Numbered from the stretch's first letter, positions 1-7,145 are shown. The stretch is 10,911 nucleotides of DNA from Saprospiraceae bacterium (GCA_029262975.1 JAJCYJ010000470.1:1-10911), one strand, 5' to 3'. The notes: generated by a model not told the origin, from the letters alone. Numbers and translations: made by a program.

Positions 1-1231
1 TTTCTTGAGCGAATACATCTTCATTCCATAACTGCATCAGGTAACTCTGATCTACAGGTTTTGTAACCTTAATGGTAATCGCCTGACCCTTTTGTCTTCC
101 TCCCGCAAAAAGTACTGCACCAGAAATTTCCTGTTTGATACGCTCTTCTCCCGTAACAAAGCTATAGTCTATTTTGGCTAACTTACTTTGCAAGATCCCA
201 TCACAAGGAATGATCTCTTCATTTTTTATGCGAATAATATCTCCAACTTTGATTAAATTAATTTGCGAGAATTCCCATTTAAATCCAGATTTTTTGAGGA
301 CTGCCATCGGCAGGAAAGATTTGTAATCACGGTCAAAAGAAATAGAACCAAAAGTGATCAATTGAAACCACCTTCCTATTAAAAGGAAAAAAACGAAGCC
401 TGTAAAACTATCCAGGTATCCAGAACCAGTATGTGTTAGTATCTCAAATACACTGCGACCAAATAATACTAACATCCCGATGGCTATGGGTACATCGATT
501 CCTAATTTTCTGACTTTTATACTTTGCCATGCAGCACGCAAATAATCAGCAGCAGCATAACCCAGTACAGGTAATGCTAAAATTATATTGAGAATGCCAA
601 GTAAGAAAAAGTTATTGAGGTCTTGAAGGCCTAAGTATTCAGGAAAACTGAGCAGCATAATATTGCCAAATGAAAACCCGGCGATACCAATTTTATAGTA
701 CAACCCTCGATGATCCGTGGAAGTCGTATGATTTTCTAACTGATCTTGATTAAACCGTGGTGCATACCCTATCCTGTTTAACAATAAAGCGATGGACCTG
801 AATGACGTAATCGAAGGATCATAAACTAAAGAACATTTTTTCTTCAAAAAATCAACCCTCGATCTTACGATACCAGTATCGAGTATTGAAATATTTTCTA
901 AAAGCCAAATGCAAGAACTGCAGTGAATATCCGGTAATTCAACAGTCAATTTACATCGATCTTCGCTCTCAAAATCCAAAAAAGAACTTATTATCTTCGG
1001 ATCCTCCAGGTATTCAAATCCATTGTCCTTACGTGGTCTTATGCCAATTGACTGATCATCATTAAGTGTATAATAGCGTGTCAAGTTATTAGCATCCAAT
1101 ATTTCAAAAACAATCCTGCAGCCTTGACAGCAAAAGTTATGTTTTTCATTCGGGTCGGGTCCATCGTCACAGTTTTCGCCGCAATGAAAACAAGGCGTTT
1201 TAATCGTATCTACTATAAGATCTTTTGTCAT
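1..1231 (-). CDS. ccoI: Heavy-metal (copper-type) translocating P-type ATPase, CcoI/FixI-like; C-terminal part beyond window
   Basis: This is the N-terminal ~410 residues of a P1B-type ATPase read leftward; the rest, with the phosphorylation site and CPx segment, lies outside the window. Residues 14-38 carry six cysteines (C14, C17, C21, C34, C35, C38), the pattern of the putative metal-binding domain found at the front of FixI/CcoI-type pumps. A ferredoxin-like HMA domain follows with the C-S-S-C metal site at 104-107. Hydrophobic segments lie near 180-196, 205-225, 248-266 and 274-292. An actuator-domain TGE sits at 360-362, followed by R-I-K-Q instead of the usual S-x-P-V. FixI/CcoI pumps supply copper for cbb3 oxidase assembly at the inner membrane. 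The divergent hemN and the FNR-type boxes agree with that role, but oxidase genes are not visible, so the exact symbol is inferred. The ATG at 1231 lies 24 bp behind a small membrane-peptide gene. Confidence 0.9.
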   Translation of the reverse strand, partial: MTKDLIVDTIKTPCFHCGENCDDGPDPNEKHNFCCQGCRIVFEILDANNLTRYYTLNDDQSIGIRPRKDNGFEYLEDPKIISSFLDFESEDRCKLTVELPDIHCSSCIWLLENISILDTGIVRSRVDFLKKKCSLVYDPSITSFRSIALLLNRIGYAPRFNQDQLENHTTSTDHRGLYYKIGIAGFSFGNIMLLSFPEYLGLQDLNNFFLLGILNIILALPVLGYAAADYLRAAWQSIKVRKLGIDVPIAIGMLVLFGRSVFEILTHTGSGYLDSFTGFVFFLLIGRWFQLITFGSISFDRDYKSFLPMAVLKKSGFKWEFSQINLIKVGDIIRIKNEEIIPCDGILQSKLAKIDYSFVTGEERIKQEISGAVLFAGGRQKGQAITIKVTKPVDQSYLMQLWNEDVFAQE

Positions 1232-1255
1232 CAGCACTTGACAGAATCTGAATTA

Positions 1256-1351
1256 TTAGAGGAGCAAGAGAATTAAAAAACCCAGAATAATCCAGGAAAA
1301 AATTACAAATCCAATGACCGTAATCATATATGCCTTTGGCGGCGCTTTCAT
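1256..1351 (-). CDS. 31-residue single-pass membrane peptide, function unknown
   Basis: A short open frame starts with ATG at 1351 and stops at TAA 1256-1258, 24 bp ahead of the ATPase gene and in the same direction. The product begins M-K-A-P-P-K and then runs almost entirely hydrophobic from residue 9 to the end (M-I-T-V-I-G-F-V-I-F and onward to L-L-L-L). This suggests a single transmembrane helix with a short positive N-terminus. It is not CcoS: the W and the K-S-G-Q-type signature of that assembly factor are missing. Small one-helix subunits such as CcoM are known in cbb3 oxidases, and the place at the head of a probable cbb3-linked operon, directly behind the FNR-type boxes, makes a similar role possible. 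That is inference. A chance ORF cannot be excluded at this length, although a pure membrane helix with a charged N-cap is unlikely to be random. Confidence 0.5.
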   Translation of the reverse strand: MKAPPKAYMITVIGFVIFSWIILGFLILLLL

Positions 1352-1397
1352 TTTACTCAAATTGTTGCATAAAGGTCAGAGGATAACATATACGCAC

Positions 1398-1415
1398 TCA
1401 TGATGCCGATCATGA
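1398..1415. promoter_or_regulatory. FNR/CRP-type operator, box 1 (perfect palindrome)
   Basis: TCATGAT-GCCG-ATCATGA is a perfect inverted repeat with 7-bp arms. Its core TGAT-N4-ATCA matches the FNR family consensus (TTGAT-N4-ATCAA) at all bases except the outermost pair. It lies 46 bp upstream of the small peptide gene read leftward and 72 bp upstream of hemN. It is probably bound by an oxygen-sensing Crp/Fnr-family regulator; the regulator itself is not in the window. Confidence 0.7.
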
Positions 1416-1422
1416 AACGGTC

Positions 1423-1434
1423 TGATATTTATCA
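1423..1434. promoter_or_regulatory. FNR/CRP-type operator, box 2
   Basis: TGAT-ATTT-ATCA is a second copy of the FNR-type core, centred at 1428.5, 22 bp (about two helical turns) from the centre of box 1. A -7-like TACTTTG at 1459-1465, one base short of the Bacteroidota TAnnTTTG form, would place a hemN start site near 1470. Box 2 would then be at about -41.5, the class II activator position. The start-site estimate is inferred. Confidence 0.65.
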
Positions 1435-1487
1435 TGAAGGCCGATTAGTTGGCTCGTTTACTTTGTGCTATTAAAGTATAACTTAAT

Positions 1488-2837
1488 ATGGACCAAACTT
1501 TATTTGAAAAATATAATGTCAGGGTACCCAGGTATACAAGCTATCCAGCAGTCCCCAACTGGCAAAAAGAAATGCCGACTCAAGAAAATTGGCTGCATAA
1601 TTTAAATCAACAACTCACGAACAATAATGAAGTCAGCCTGTATATCCATCTTCCATTCTGTGAAAAACTGTGTACTTATTGCGCCTGTAATAAGAGAATT
1701 ACAACAAATCATAAAGTCGAATCTCCATATATTGATGCATTACTGGAAGAATGGGAAATATACAAGAGACATTTAATTCAAACTCCGATCATCAAAGAAT
1801 TACATCTTGGTGGAGGAACGCCTACTTTTTTTAGCCCGAAAGAATTAGAGCGGTTACTTTCTGGGATTTTGTCATCAACGACATTAGATGATTCTCACAG
1901 TTATTCTTTTGAAGCTCATCCAAACAGCACGACGATTAATCATCTGAACGTGCTCTATAAATATGGATTTCGGCGTATAAGTATTGGTGTACAAGATGTC
2001 AGTGAGAAGGTTTTAAAAGCCATAAATCGCGATCAATCAAAAGATCAAATTGTCCAGGTGACCTCATTTGCAAGAGCACTCGGATATACTTCGATTAACT
2101 ATGATATCATCTATGGCCTCCCATATCAGTCAATCAATCATATTAAAGACACCTGTGCTTTCATTGCTGAAATGAAACCAGACAGATTAGCTTTTTATGG
2201 TTATGCGCACGTGCCATGGCAAAGAAATGGTCAGAGGGCTTTTACAGAAAAGGATATAGCTACAGGTCATCAAAAGCAGAACTTAAAGGACGTTGGTGAG
2301 CAGCTATTACTAAAGTCAGGTTATCATCCTATAGGCATGGATCACTATGCGCTTAAGAATGATCCTTTATACTTTTCTCAAAAAAAAGGGCGACTTCATC
2401 GTAATTTTATGGGATTTACGGAACACAATACGTCTTGTGTACTGGCCTTGGGTAACAGCGGCATTTCAGATTGTGGCAGTATGTATGTCCAAAATGAAAA
2501 ATCGGTTGAAAAGTATCAATTATCTATTAAGCAAGGTCGCCTTCCAGTCGTCAAAGGGCATCATCTCAATAGTATAGAACAGAGAACTAAAAAACACATC
2601 TTGAATCTTATTTGTAAAAGAATGACCGTGTTTGATGATGATCCTATGGATCAAGATATTTTTTCTTCCACGATACCCAAATTAGAGGGGTTAAGAGAGG
2701 ATGGATTATTGATTCTGCAGAAAAATGGCTTGTTGATCACTAAAAAGGGAATGCCATTTGTGCGAAATATTTGTGCAGCTATTGATCCATTTATCAATCA
2801 GGATACTACATCAAAAGTATTCAGCTCTTCTATCTGA
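1488..2837 (+). CDS. hemN: Oxygen-independent coproporphyrinogen III oxidase (radical SAM)
   Basis: This enzyme converts coproporphyrinogen III to protoporphyrinogen IX by two radical-SAM decarboxylations without O2, in the cytoplasm. The 449 residues match the usual ~455-residue HemN length and align with E. coli HemN from end to end. Visible landmarks are the N-terminal P-R-Y-T-S-Y-P (14-20) and the iron-sulfur motif CEKLCTYC at 58-65 (CxxxCxxC) with the extra HemN cysteine at 67. Further on come GGGTPT for SAM binding, S-I-G-V-Q-D, N-Y-D-I-I-Y-G-L-P, G-M-D-H-Y, H-R-N-F-M-G-F and the C-terminal V-R-N-I-C. The extra fourth cysteine and the HRNF block separate true HemN from the HemW-type proteins. 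The two FNR-type boxes in the upstream gap imply induction at low oxygen. The gene ends 12 bp from the convergent hydroxylase gene. Confidence 0.97.
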   Translation: MDQTLFEKYNVRVPRYTSYPAVPNWQKEMPTQENWLHNLNQQLTNNNEVSLYIHLPFCEKLCTYCACNKRITTNHKVESPYIDALLEEWEIYKRHLIQTPIIKELHLGGGTPTFFSPKELERLLSGILSSTTLDDSHSYSFEAHPNSTTINHLNVLYKYGFRRISIGVQDVSEKVLKAINRDQSKDQIVQVTSFARALGYTSINYDIIYGLPYQSINHIKDTCAFIAEMKPDRLAFYGYAHVPWQRNGQRAFTEKDIATGHQKQNLKDVGEQLLLKSGYHPIGMDHYALKNDPLYFSQKKGRLHRNFMGFTEHNTSCVLALGNSGISDCGSMYVQNEKSVEKYQLSIKQGRLPVVKGHHLNSIEQRTKKHILNLICKRMTVFDDDPMDQDIFSSTIPKLEGLREDGLLILQKNGLLITKKGMPFVRNICAAIDPFINQDTTSKVFSSSI

Positions 2838-2849
2838 GATCTAGGAAAA

Positions 2850-3695
2850 CTATAGGACGCTTAGATTAGTGGCGGGAACTTCACTATGAACAGTCGTTTT
2901 TTCAAATGTCTTATCATAATCATCTCTTATAGTCCCCATGATGCGGTCCCAAAAAAGAAAATATAGTCCGAAATTCCCTGTGAATTTATCATGATGCAGG
3001 TTATGAGCCACTGAGGTGTTGACCCACCTGCCTATCCAGGTCTTATGAAAACCTTTCGGATACAATTCAAATCCTAAATGCCCATACACATTGTATGCGA
3101 TTTGAAACAGAAAAAACATCCCGATAGTAGGCAAATGTACGGGCATTGTAAAAGCTATAAGTGGTGCAATAGCTGCCTCTAAAAAAGCCTCTGCTGGATG
3201 AAATGAATATGCTGTCCAGGGAGATGGGTTTGTAGATTTATGATGAACGAGATGGACATGTTTAAATAAAGTAGGATGATGCATCGCCCTGTGCATCCAA
3301 TAAAAATAGGTGTCATGAAGAAAAAACATCCAAACCCAGGAAAATGCATAATATCCCCATCCATAATCTGAAATATCCTCATACACATTCGTGTAAGGCA
3401 TGAAATAATAAAAGGTGGCCAGAGCTACCGTAGCAAAAATGGTCACAGAGATCATGGAATAAAAAATATCTCTTCCATAGTCTGACATAGCCGGAATCTT
3501 CTTTTGAACTTTGCGAAACCACATCGGCTTTTTGAGTATTACATAAAACAATATGAAAGCAGCTGATGCGAATATGAAATAGCGACTTACAATCCCTGTT
3601 GCTTCATTGATCCAAAATTGAGAAAATGTAATTTCTTCCATGACAAACATTGAGAATATGACAACGAATATCCGTCTATTTAGGTTATCCGTCAA
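2850..3695 (-). CDS. Sterol desaturase/fatty acid hydroxylase family membrane protein
   Basis: This is an integral membrane di-iron oxygenase of the FA_hydroxylase superfamily, which hydroxylates or desaturates lipids, sterols or carotenoids using O2. Three histidine boxes are clear: H127 with H135-R-A-M-H-H140, H148-L-V-H-H152 and H231-N-L-H-H235. H166 and H205 are further candidate ligands. Hydrophobic stretches lie near 8-19, 36-55, 80-98, 115-130 and 176-204. The substrate cannot be read from the sequence. The start is uncertain. The frame given here opens with TTG at 3695 and has no Shine-Dalgarno. An ATG at 3716 in the same frame has an AGGA 5 bp upstream, but TAA at 3704-3702 cuts that reading after four codons. 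An internal ATG at 3650 (residue 16) is the other option. The gene converges on hemN with 12 bp between stops. Confidence 0.88.
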   Translation of the reverse strand: MTDNLNRRIFVVIFSMFVMEEITFSQFWINEATGIVSRYFIFASAAFILFYVILKKPMWFRKVQKKIPAMSDYGRDIFYSMISVTIFATVALATFYYFMPYTNVYEDISDYGWGYYAFSWVWMFFLHDTYFYWMHRAMHHPTLFKHVHLVHHKSTNPSPWTAYSFHPAEAFLEAAIAPLIAFTMPVHLPTIGMFFLFQIAYNVYGHLGFELYPKGFHKTWIGRWVNTSVAHNLHHDKFTGNFGLYFLFWDRIMGTIRDDYDKTFEKTTVHSEVPATNLSVL

Positions 3696-3969
3696 TTCTA
3701 ATTATACGAAGCTCATATTTATCCTGATAAATTGCTGAAAAGATATTTCTGTCCACAGTACAATTAAATTCCTTACACTTACATCAGGCGAGGTGTTGAA
3801 GATTTGCAGCCAGAAGGTTACATCTCGGGTTACGAACTCAAAAACATGTTCTGTTCGGAATATTTTATAATTATGTTAAAAGAATGACAAAGTAAAACGG
3901 GGAATTTTGCATTTCAGCCATGGCCTTTTATAAACTGTGCTTTTATGTAATTACCTTTCGAATTAATAA

Positions 3970-5163
3970 ATGCGTGAAAAGATGAATGGACACCTGAAAA
4001 CTATAGCGATGTCATCAAGAAGAGAATTTCTAAAAAAAGGAACACTGGCTTCTACCGCCCTCATGTCAATAGATCCCATGCGACAATTGATAGACAAACT
4101 AATTATGCAATCTGATCAAACCGATTGGAGTGCCAGGGCTATAGCTATTATCAATAAGTCGTCTACTATCGATCTTCACTCACATTTAGGTCTCTGGGAG
4201 TCCAAGGGCATCGAAGGGGCAGGAATTTTTTCCTACATGGGGGATGACAAATTAGCCCAAAACCTGGAAGATATGATGGAGGGAGGATGCAAAGCAGCAT
4301 TTATTTGTATTACAAGTGATATGCCCATCATCGAACTCGGTAACCCCGGCAATAAAAAAAGAGATTTTAAAGGGCAAGAAGGTTGGTTAGAATACAAACG
4401 ACAAATGTCAATACTAAACGATCTTTGTTCTAGACTTCCCATGAAGATTGTCACAGATAGCGCTCAACTGAAAGGCGTTTCTAAAGATAAAAAGGTGGGT
4501 ATTTTTCTTTCTACTGAAGGCGGTCATATTATTGAAGGTAATCCTGGTAGATTATCCGAAATGTACCAGGATGGCATCAGAAAATTCCAACCGATACATT
4601 ATGCGAAAACCAAATTGGGTGATAACCAATCTGATCCTGCTTATTTTGGAGGGCTGACCCCTGAAGGCAAAACTTCGATTAAAGAAGCTGTTCGCCATGG
4701 AATGCTCATAGATATGGCACATGCTTCCTATCAAGCTACCAAGCAAGCTGCAGACATATCGGAGCGACCTTTAGTCCTGTCACATACAATGATGAAATAT
4801 GATTCAAAGAAATATGGATCCTATCATTATGATTTTCCAAGATGGATATCTGAAGATCACGCAAAGTTGATAGCAGATACAGGCGGTATTATTGGGACCT
4901 GGCCTTTACCTAAACCACTTGGTGCGGCAAGTCAGGATGCATTTATAGAAGCAGTTTTTAAAATGGTCGATACGGTGGGTATCGATCATGTAGGATGGGC
5001 TACAGATTATATTGACAGTATCATGCCTACGAATCCAATATTTAGTAGTTATAAAAACTGGCCCGCCTTATGTGGACGATTTTTAGAAAAAGGATTTTCA
5101 GAAGAAGATCTAAGTAAATTTATTGGCGGAAACCTGATTAGAATATTCAATAATCACAGTTAA
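3970..5163 (+). CDS. Membrane dipeptidase-like metallohydrolase (peptidase M19 family), probable Tat substrate
   Basis: M19 (renal dipeptidase-type) zinc hydrolases cleave dipeptides and related amides in an amidohydrolase TIM barrel. The expected order of ligands is present: H70-S-H72, E183 in S-T-E-G-G-H, H210, H251 in D-M-A-H, H272 in L-S-H-T, D346 in W-A-T-D, and the closing G-G-N-L-I-R-I-F. The first metal motif is HxH where classical M19 enzymes have HxD, so it may belong to a distinct subfamily with an unknown substrate. Residues 15-22 (S-S-R-R-E-F-L-K) form a twin-arginine signal, suggesting folded export to the periplasm, although the following hydrophobic stretch is weak. Starts at 3970, 3982 and 4009 are in frame; 4009 would put the RR motif four residues from the N-terminus and may be the true one. 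The 274-bp upstream gap shows no gene. Confidence 0.88.
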   Translation: MREKMNGHLKTIAMSSRREFLKKGTLASTALMSIDPMRQLIDKLIMQSDQTDWSARAIAIINKSSTIDLHSHLGLWESKGIEGAGIFSYMGDDKLAQNLEDMMEGGCKAAFICITSDMPIIELGNPGNKKRDFKGQEGWLEYKRQMSILNDLCSRLPMKIVTDSAQLKGVSKDKKVGIFLSTEGGHIIEGNPGRLSEMYQDGIRKFQPIHYAKTKLGDNQSDPAYFGGLTPEGKTSIKEAVRHGMLIDMAHASYQATKQAADISERPLVLSHTMMKYDSKKYGSYHYDFPRWISEDHAKLIADTGGIIGTWPLPKPLGAASQDAFIEAVFKMVDTVGIDHVGWATDYIDSIMPTNPIFSSYKNWPALCGRFLEKGFSEEDLSKFIGGNLIRIFNNHS

Positions 5164-5199
5164 TACAATTGGAAAAAAAGAATCGGTCTAAAAGAATAA

Positions 5200-5772
5200 T
5201 TACAACTCAATACCACTGATTACAAATTCATTGATTTGCCGTTCTACCTCGATAGGATTTAGTGCTGATGAGTTGTCCATAGATTTATCAAATAGCCAGC
5301 GCATAGCTGACAAAACCATATAAGTAGCAAGAATCGGATCAATGGGCTTCATTTCACCGATGGCTATGCCCTCTTCAATAACTTGCCGAACTTTGGATTC
5401 GTACGCCGCTCGTTCTCGTAGAAAATCTGCTTTTCGTGATGCTGATAAATGGCGCCAACCGCTGACCAAAAGAGATATTTGATATGGCTTTTCGAAACTT
5501 AATCGCACATAAAGCTGAGTGATCCGCTTTAACTTAGCTATAGGTGAATAGCCGCTCTGAATGATAGCATCTATCCCATTATGAAATTCCTCATTTATTC
5601 CAAATAATGATAAATCTAATATTTCCTGTTTAGACTTTACAAAGTTGTATAAATTAGCAACGTCACAATCCATCTTCATGGCTATATCTCTCATGGTTGT
5701 GCCTTTGAATCCCCTGTCATGGATCAGCCTTAAGCTTTCTGCAAAAAATTGAGTCTTTCGTGGAGTCGTCAT
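5200..5772 (-). CDS. TetR/AcrR-family transcriptional regulator
   Basis: The protein has 190 residues, typical for TetR-type repressors. Residues 7-53 form the DNA-binding domain, with helix-turn-helix around T25-M-R-D-I-A to N40-L-Y-N-F-V and the usual K-S-K-Q-E-I-L close. The remaining ~135 residues are a helical ligand-binding and dimer domain whose ligand cannot be deduced. The ATG at 5772 has an unusually good AGGAG Shine-Dalgarno at 5782-5778. The gene is divergent from hmgA across 91 bp containing a perfect palindrome, which points to local control of the homogentisate genes, perhaps relieved by a pathway intermediate or a CoA ester (inference). The 36-bp gap to the convergent dipeptidase gene shows no hairpin terminator. 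Confidence 0.92.
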   Translation of the reverse strand: MTTPRKTQFFAESLRLIHDRGFKGTTMRDIAMKMDCDVANLYNFVKSKQEILDLSLFGINEEFHNGIDAIIQSGYSPIAKLKRITQLYVRLSFEKPYQISLLVSGWRHLSASRKADFLRERAAYESKVRQVIEEGIAIGEMKPIDPILATYMVLSAMRWLFDKSMDNSSALNPIEVERQINEFVISGIEL

Positions 5773-5794
5773 AATATCTCCTAATTAATCAGTT

Positions 5795-5802
5795 CAAATA
5801 TA
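5795..5802 (-). promoter_or_regulatory. Candidate -7 promoter element of the TetR gene
   Basis: Read on the minus strand, TATATTTG is an exact match to the Bacteroidota -7 consensus TAnnTTTG. It ends 22 bases upstream of the start codon, giving a short leader that contains the AGGAG ribosome site. No well-spaced -33 TTG partner is obvious (the nearest is 13 bp away), so this is a candidate only. Confidence 0.45.
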
Positions 5803-5832
5803 GCTTCTTATTTATCAATCACTTATATTTAC

Positions 5833-5848
5833 ATCAACATTTGTTGAT
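5833..5848. promoter_or_regulatory. Candidate TetR-type operator upstream of hmgA
   Basis: ATCAACA-TT-TGTTGAT is a perfect inverted repeat with 7-bp arms and a 2-bp centre, of the size and symmetry bound by TetR-family dimers. It ends 15 bp before the hmgA ATG and directly follows TATATTTA (5824-5831), a one-mismatch -7 element for hmgA. A bound repressor would therefore cover the hmgA start site. The divergent TetR gene is the obvious candidate binder. Confidence 0.65.
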
Positions 5849-5863
5849 CTTAAATTCAATGCC

Positions 5864-7027
5864 ATGCCAGTTTATCATAGACTTGGAAAAATACCGCAAA
5901 AGAGACATACACAATTTCGCAAAGCAGACGGAAATTTATACTATGAACAGCTCTTTGGTACTATTGGATTTGACGGAATGTCCTCTTTGTTATATCATAT
6001 TAATCGACCTACTATGGTATCAGCTGTTGGTACACCTAAAGATGTAATGCCTAAAATAGCAGTTGATAAAAACCTGACATCCCGAAAACTAATCTCCTAT
6101 AACGTACCACCAAAGGATGATTTTCTTGACGCAAGGGTGACACTAATGGTTAATAGCGACATCCATATAGGTGTGGCAGCACCCAGAAAGTCGCTCAATT
6201 CATATTTTTATAAAAATGCGGATGCTGATGAAATGTTATTTATTCAAAAAGGAGGTGGTATCCTGCGCTCATTAGTTGGAAATATCCCTTTTGAATTTGG
6301 AGATTACCTCATTATTCCAAGAGGGATGATTTATCAAATTGAATTTCACGACCAAGAGAATAAAATTCTATTCGCTGAAAGTTTTCATCCTATTTACACC
6401 CCAAAAAGATATCGAAACTGGTTCGGACAGCTATTGGAGCATTCACCCTACTGCGAACGTGACTATATTTTGCCTCAGGAATTAGAAACGTTTGATGAAA
6501 AAGGTGCATTCAAAATGAAAATTAAAAAACAGGGAGTGCTCCATGAATTAATTTATGAGACGCATCCATTTGACGTTGTGGGTTGGGATGGTTATAACTT
6601 TCCTTATGGATTTTCGATTCATAACTTCGAACCCATTACAGGTCGTATACACCAGCCTCCACCGGTGCATCAAACATTTGAAACAAAGGCCTTTGTTATC
6701 TGTTCTTTCTGCCCAAGACTGTATGACTATCATCCTCAATCTATTCCGGCACCTTATAATCATTCAAATATCGACAGCGACGAAATGATTTATTATGTCG
6801 ATGGAGATTTTATGAGCAGAAATGACATCGGTCCTGGATATATGACACTCCATCCCGGAGGTATACCTCATGGTCCTCATCCGGGAGCCTATGAAAGAAG
6901 TATTGGCAAGACAAACACAAATGAGTTGGCGGTGATGATAGATACTTTTAAGCCGCTTATGTTGACAGAGGAGGCAGTAAAAATTGACGATGGAAAATAC
7001 TATAAATCATGGCTTGATCATGACTAG
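5864..7027 (+). CDS. hmgA: Homogentisate 1,2-dioxygenase (short bacterial form)
   Basis: This non-heme Fe(II) enzyme opens the ring of homogentisate to maleylacetoacetate in tyrosine/phenylalanine catabolism. The protein shows two cupin halves. The N-terminal one contains D-E-M-L-F-I-Q-K-G (122-130), G-D-Y-L-I-I-P-R-G and a tyrosine-rich barrel edge. The C-terminal one carries the likely iron ligands H300 and E307 in H-S-N-I-D-S-D-E and H336 in G-G-I-P-H-G-P-H. At 387 residues it is shorter than the ~430-445-residue human and Pseudomonas-type enzymes, and the H-to-E spacing is 7 rather than 6. Both features suggest a separate branch of the family. The M-P-V-Y-H-R-L-G-K-I-P start suits the family; no Shine-Dalgarno is evident. 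The gene is divergent from a TetR gene and followed by fahA 118 bp later. Activity on homogentisate rather than a related diphenol is inferred from the family and from fahA. Confidence 0.92.
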   Translation: MPVYHRLGKIPQKRHTQFRKADGNLYYEQLFGTIGFDGMSSLLYHINRPTMVSAVGTPKDVMPKIAVDKNLTSRKLISYNVPPKDDFLDARVTLMVNSDIHIGVAAPRKSLNSYFYKNADADEMLFIQKGGGILRSLVGNIPFEFGDYLIIPRGMIYQIEFHDQENKILFAESFHPIYTPKRYRNWFGQLLEHSPYCERDYILPQELETFDEKGAFKMKIKKQGVLHELIYETHPFDVVGWDGYNFPYGFSIHNFEPITGRIHQPPPVHQTFETKAFVICSFCPRLYDYHPQSIPAPYNHSNIDSDEMIYYVDGDFMSRNDIGPGYMTLHPGGIPHGPHPGAYERSIGKTNTNELAVMIDTFKPLMLTEEAVKIDDGKYYKSWLDHD

Positions 7028-7104
7028 GTTTTGAACTGATATCTAATGAGGGTTTTATTTATAAATTTCAATTATGGAATTATAATCTATAATCCTTTAA
7101 GCAA

Positions 7105-7118
7105 GAATACTCGTATTC
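7105..7118. repeat. Short perfect inverted repeat in the hmgA-fahA gap
   Basis: GAATAC-TC-GTATTC lies 27 bp ahead of the fahA start, in an AT-rich 118-bp gap with no terminator-like hairpin or T-tract. It differs in sequence from the palindrome upstream of hmgA. It could be an operator for a separate fahA promoter or a minor RNA hairpin; chance is also possible at 6-bp arms. Confidence 0.35.
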
Positions 7119-7145
7119 AATTTTAATATAAAATAATAAAAATTA

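Noticed and set aside
1256..1351. Identification of the 31-residue peptide as CcoS
   Set aside because: CcoS is usually longer and carries a conserved tryptophan and K-S-G-Q-type tail, none of which is present; in cbb3 clusters it also usually follows the ATPase gene.
3696..3969. Promoter for the dipeptidase gene (TACCTTTC at about 3952) and AACATGTT palindrome in the gap
   Set aside because: One-mismatch -7 candidates are frequent in AT-rich DNA and no TTG partner has proper spacing; the 8-bp palindrome is too short to support.
5841..6047. Open frame of 68 codons overlapping the start of hmgA in another frame
   Set aside because: Almost wholly covered by the well-supported homogentisate dioxygenase gene; no start context and no family-like sequence.
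7008..7024. TCATG/CATGA inverted repeat at the 3' end of hmgA as a terminator
   Set aside because: It lies within the last codons, has short AT-rich arms and no U-run following.
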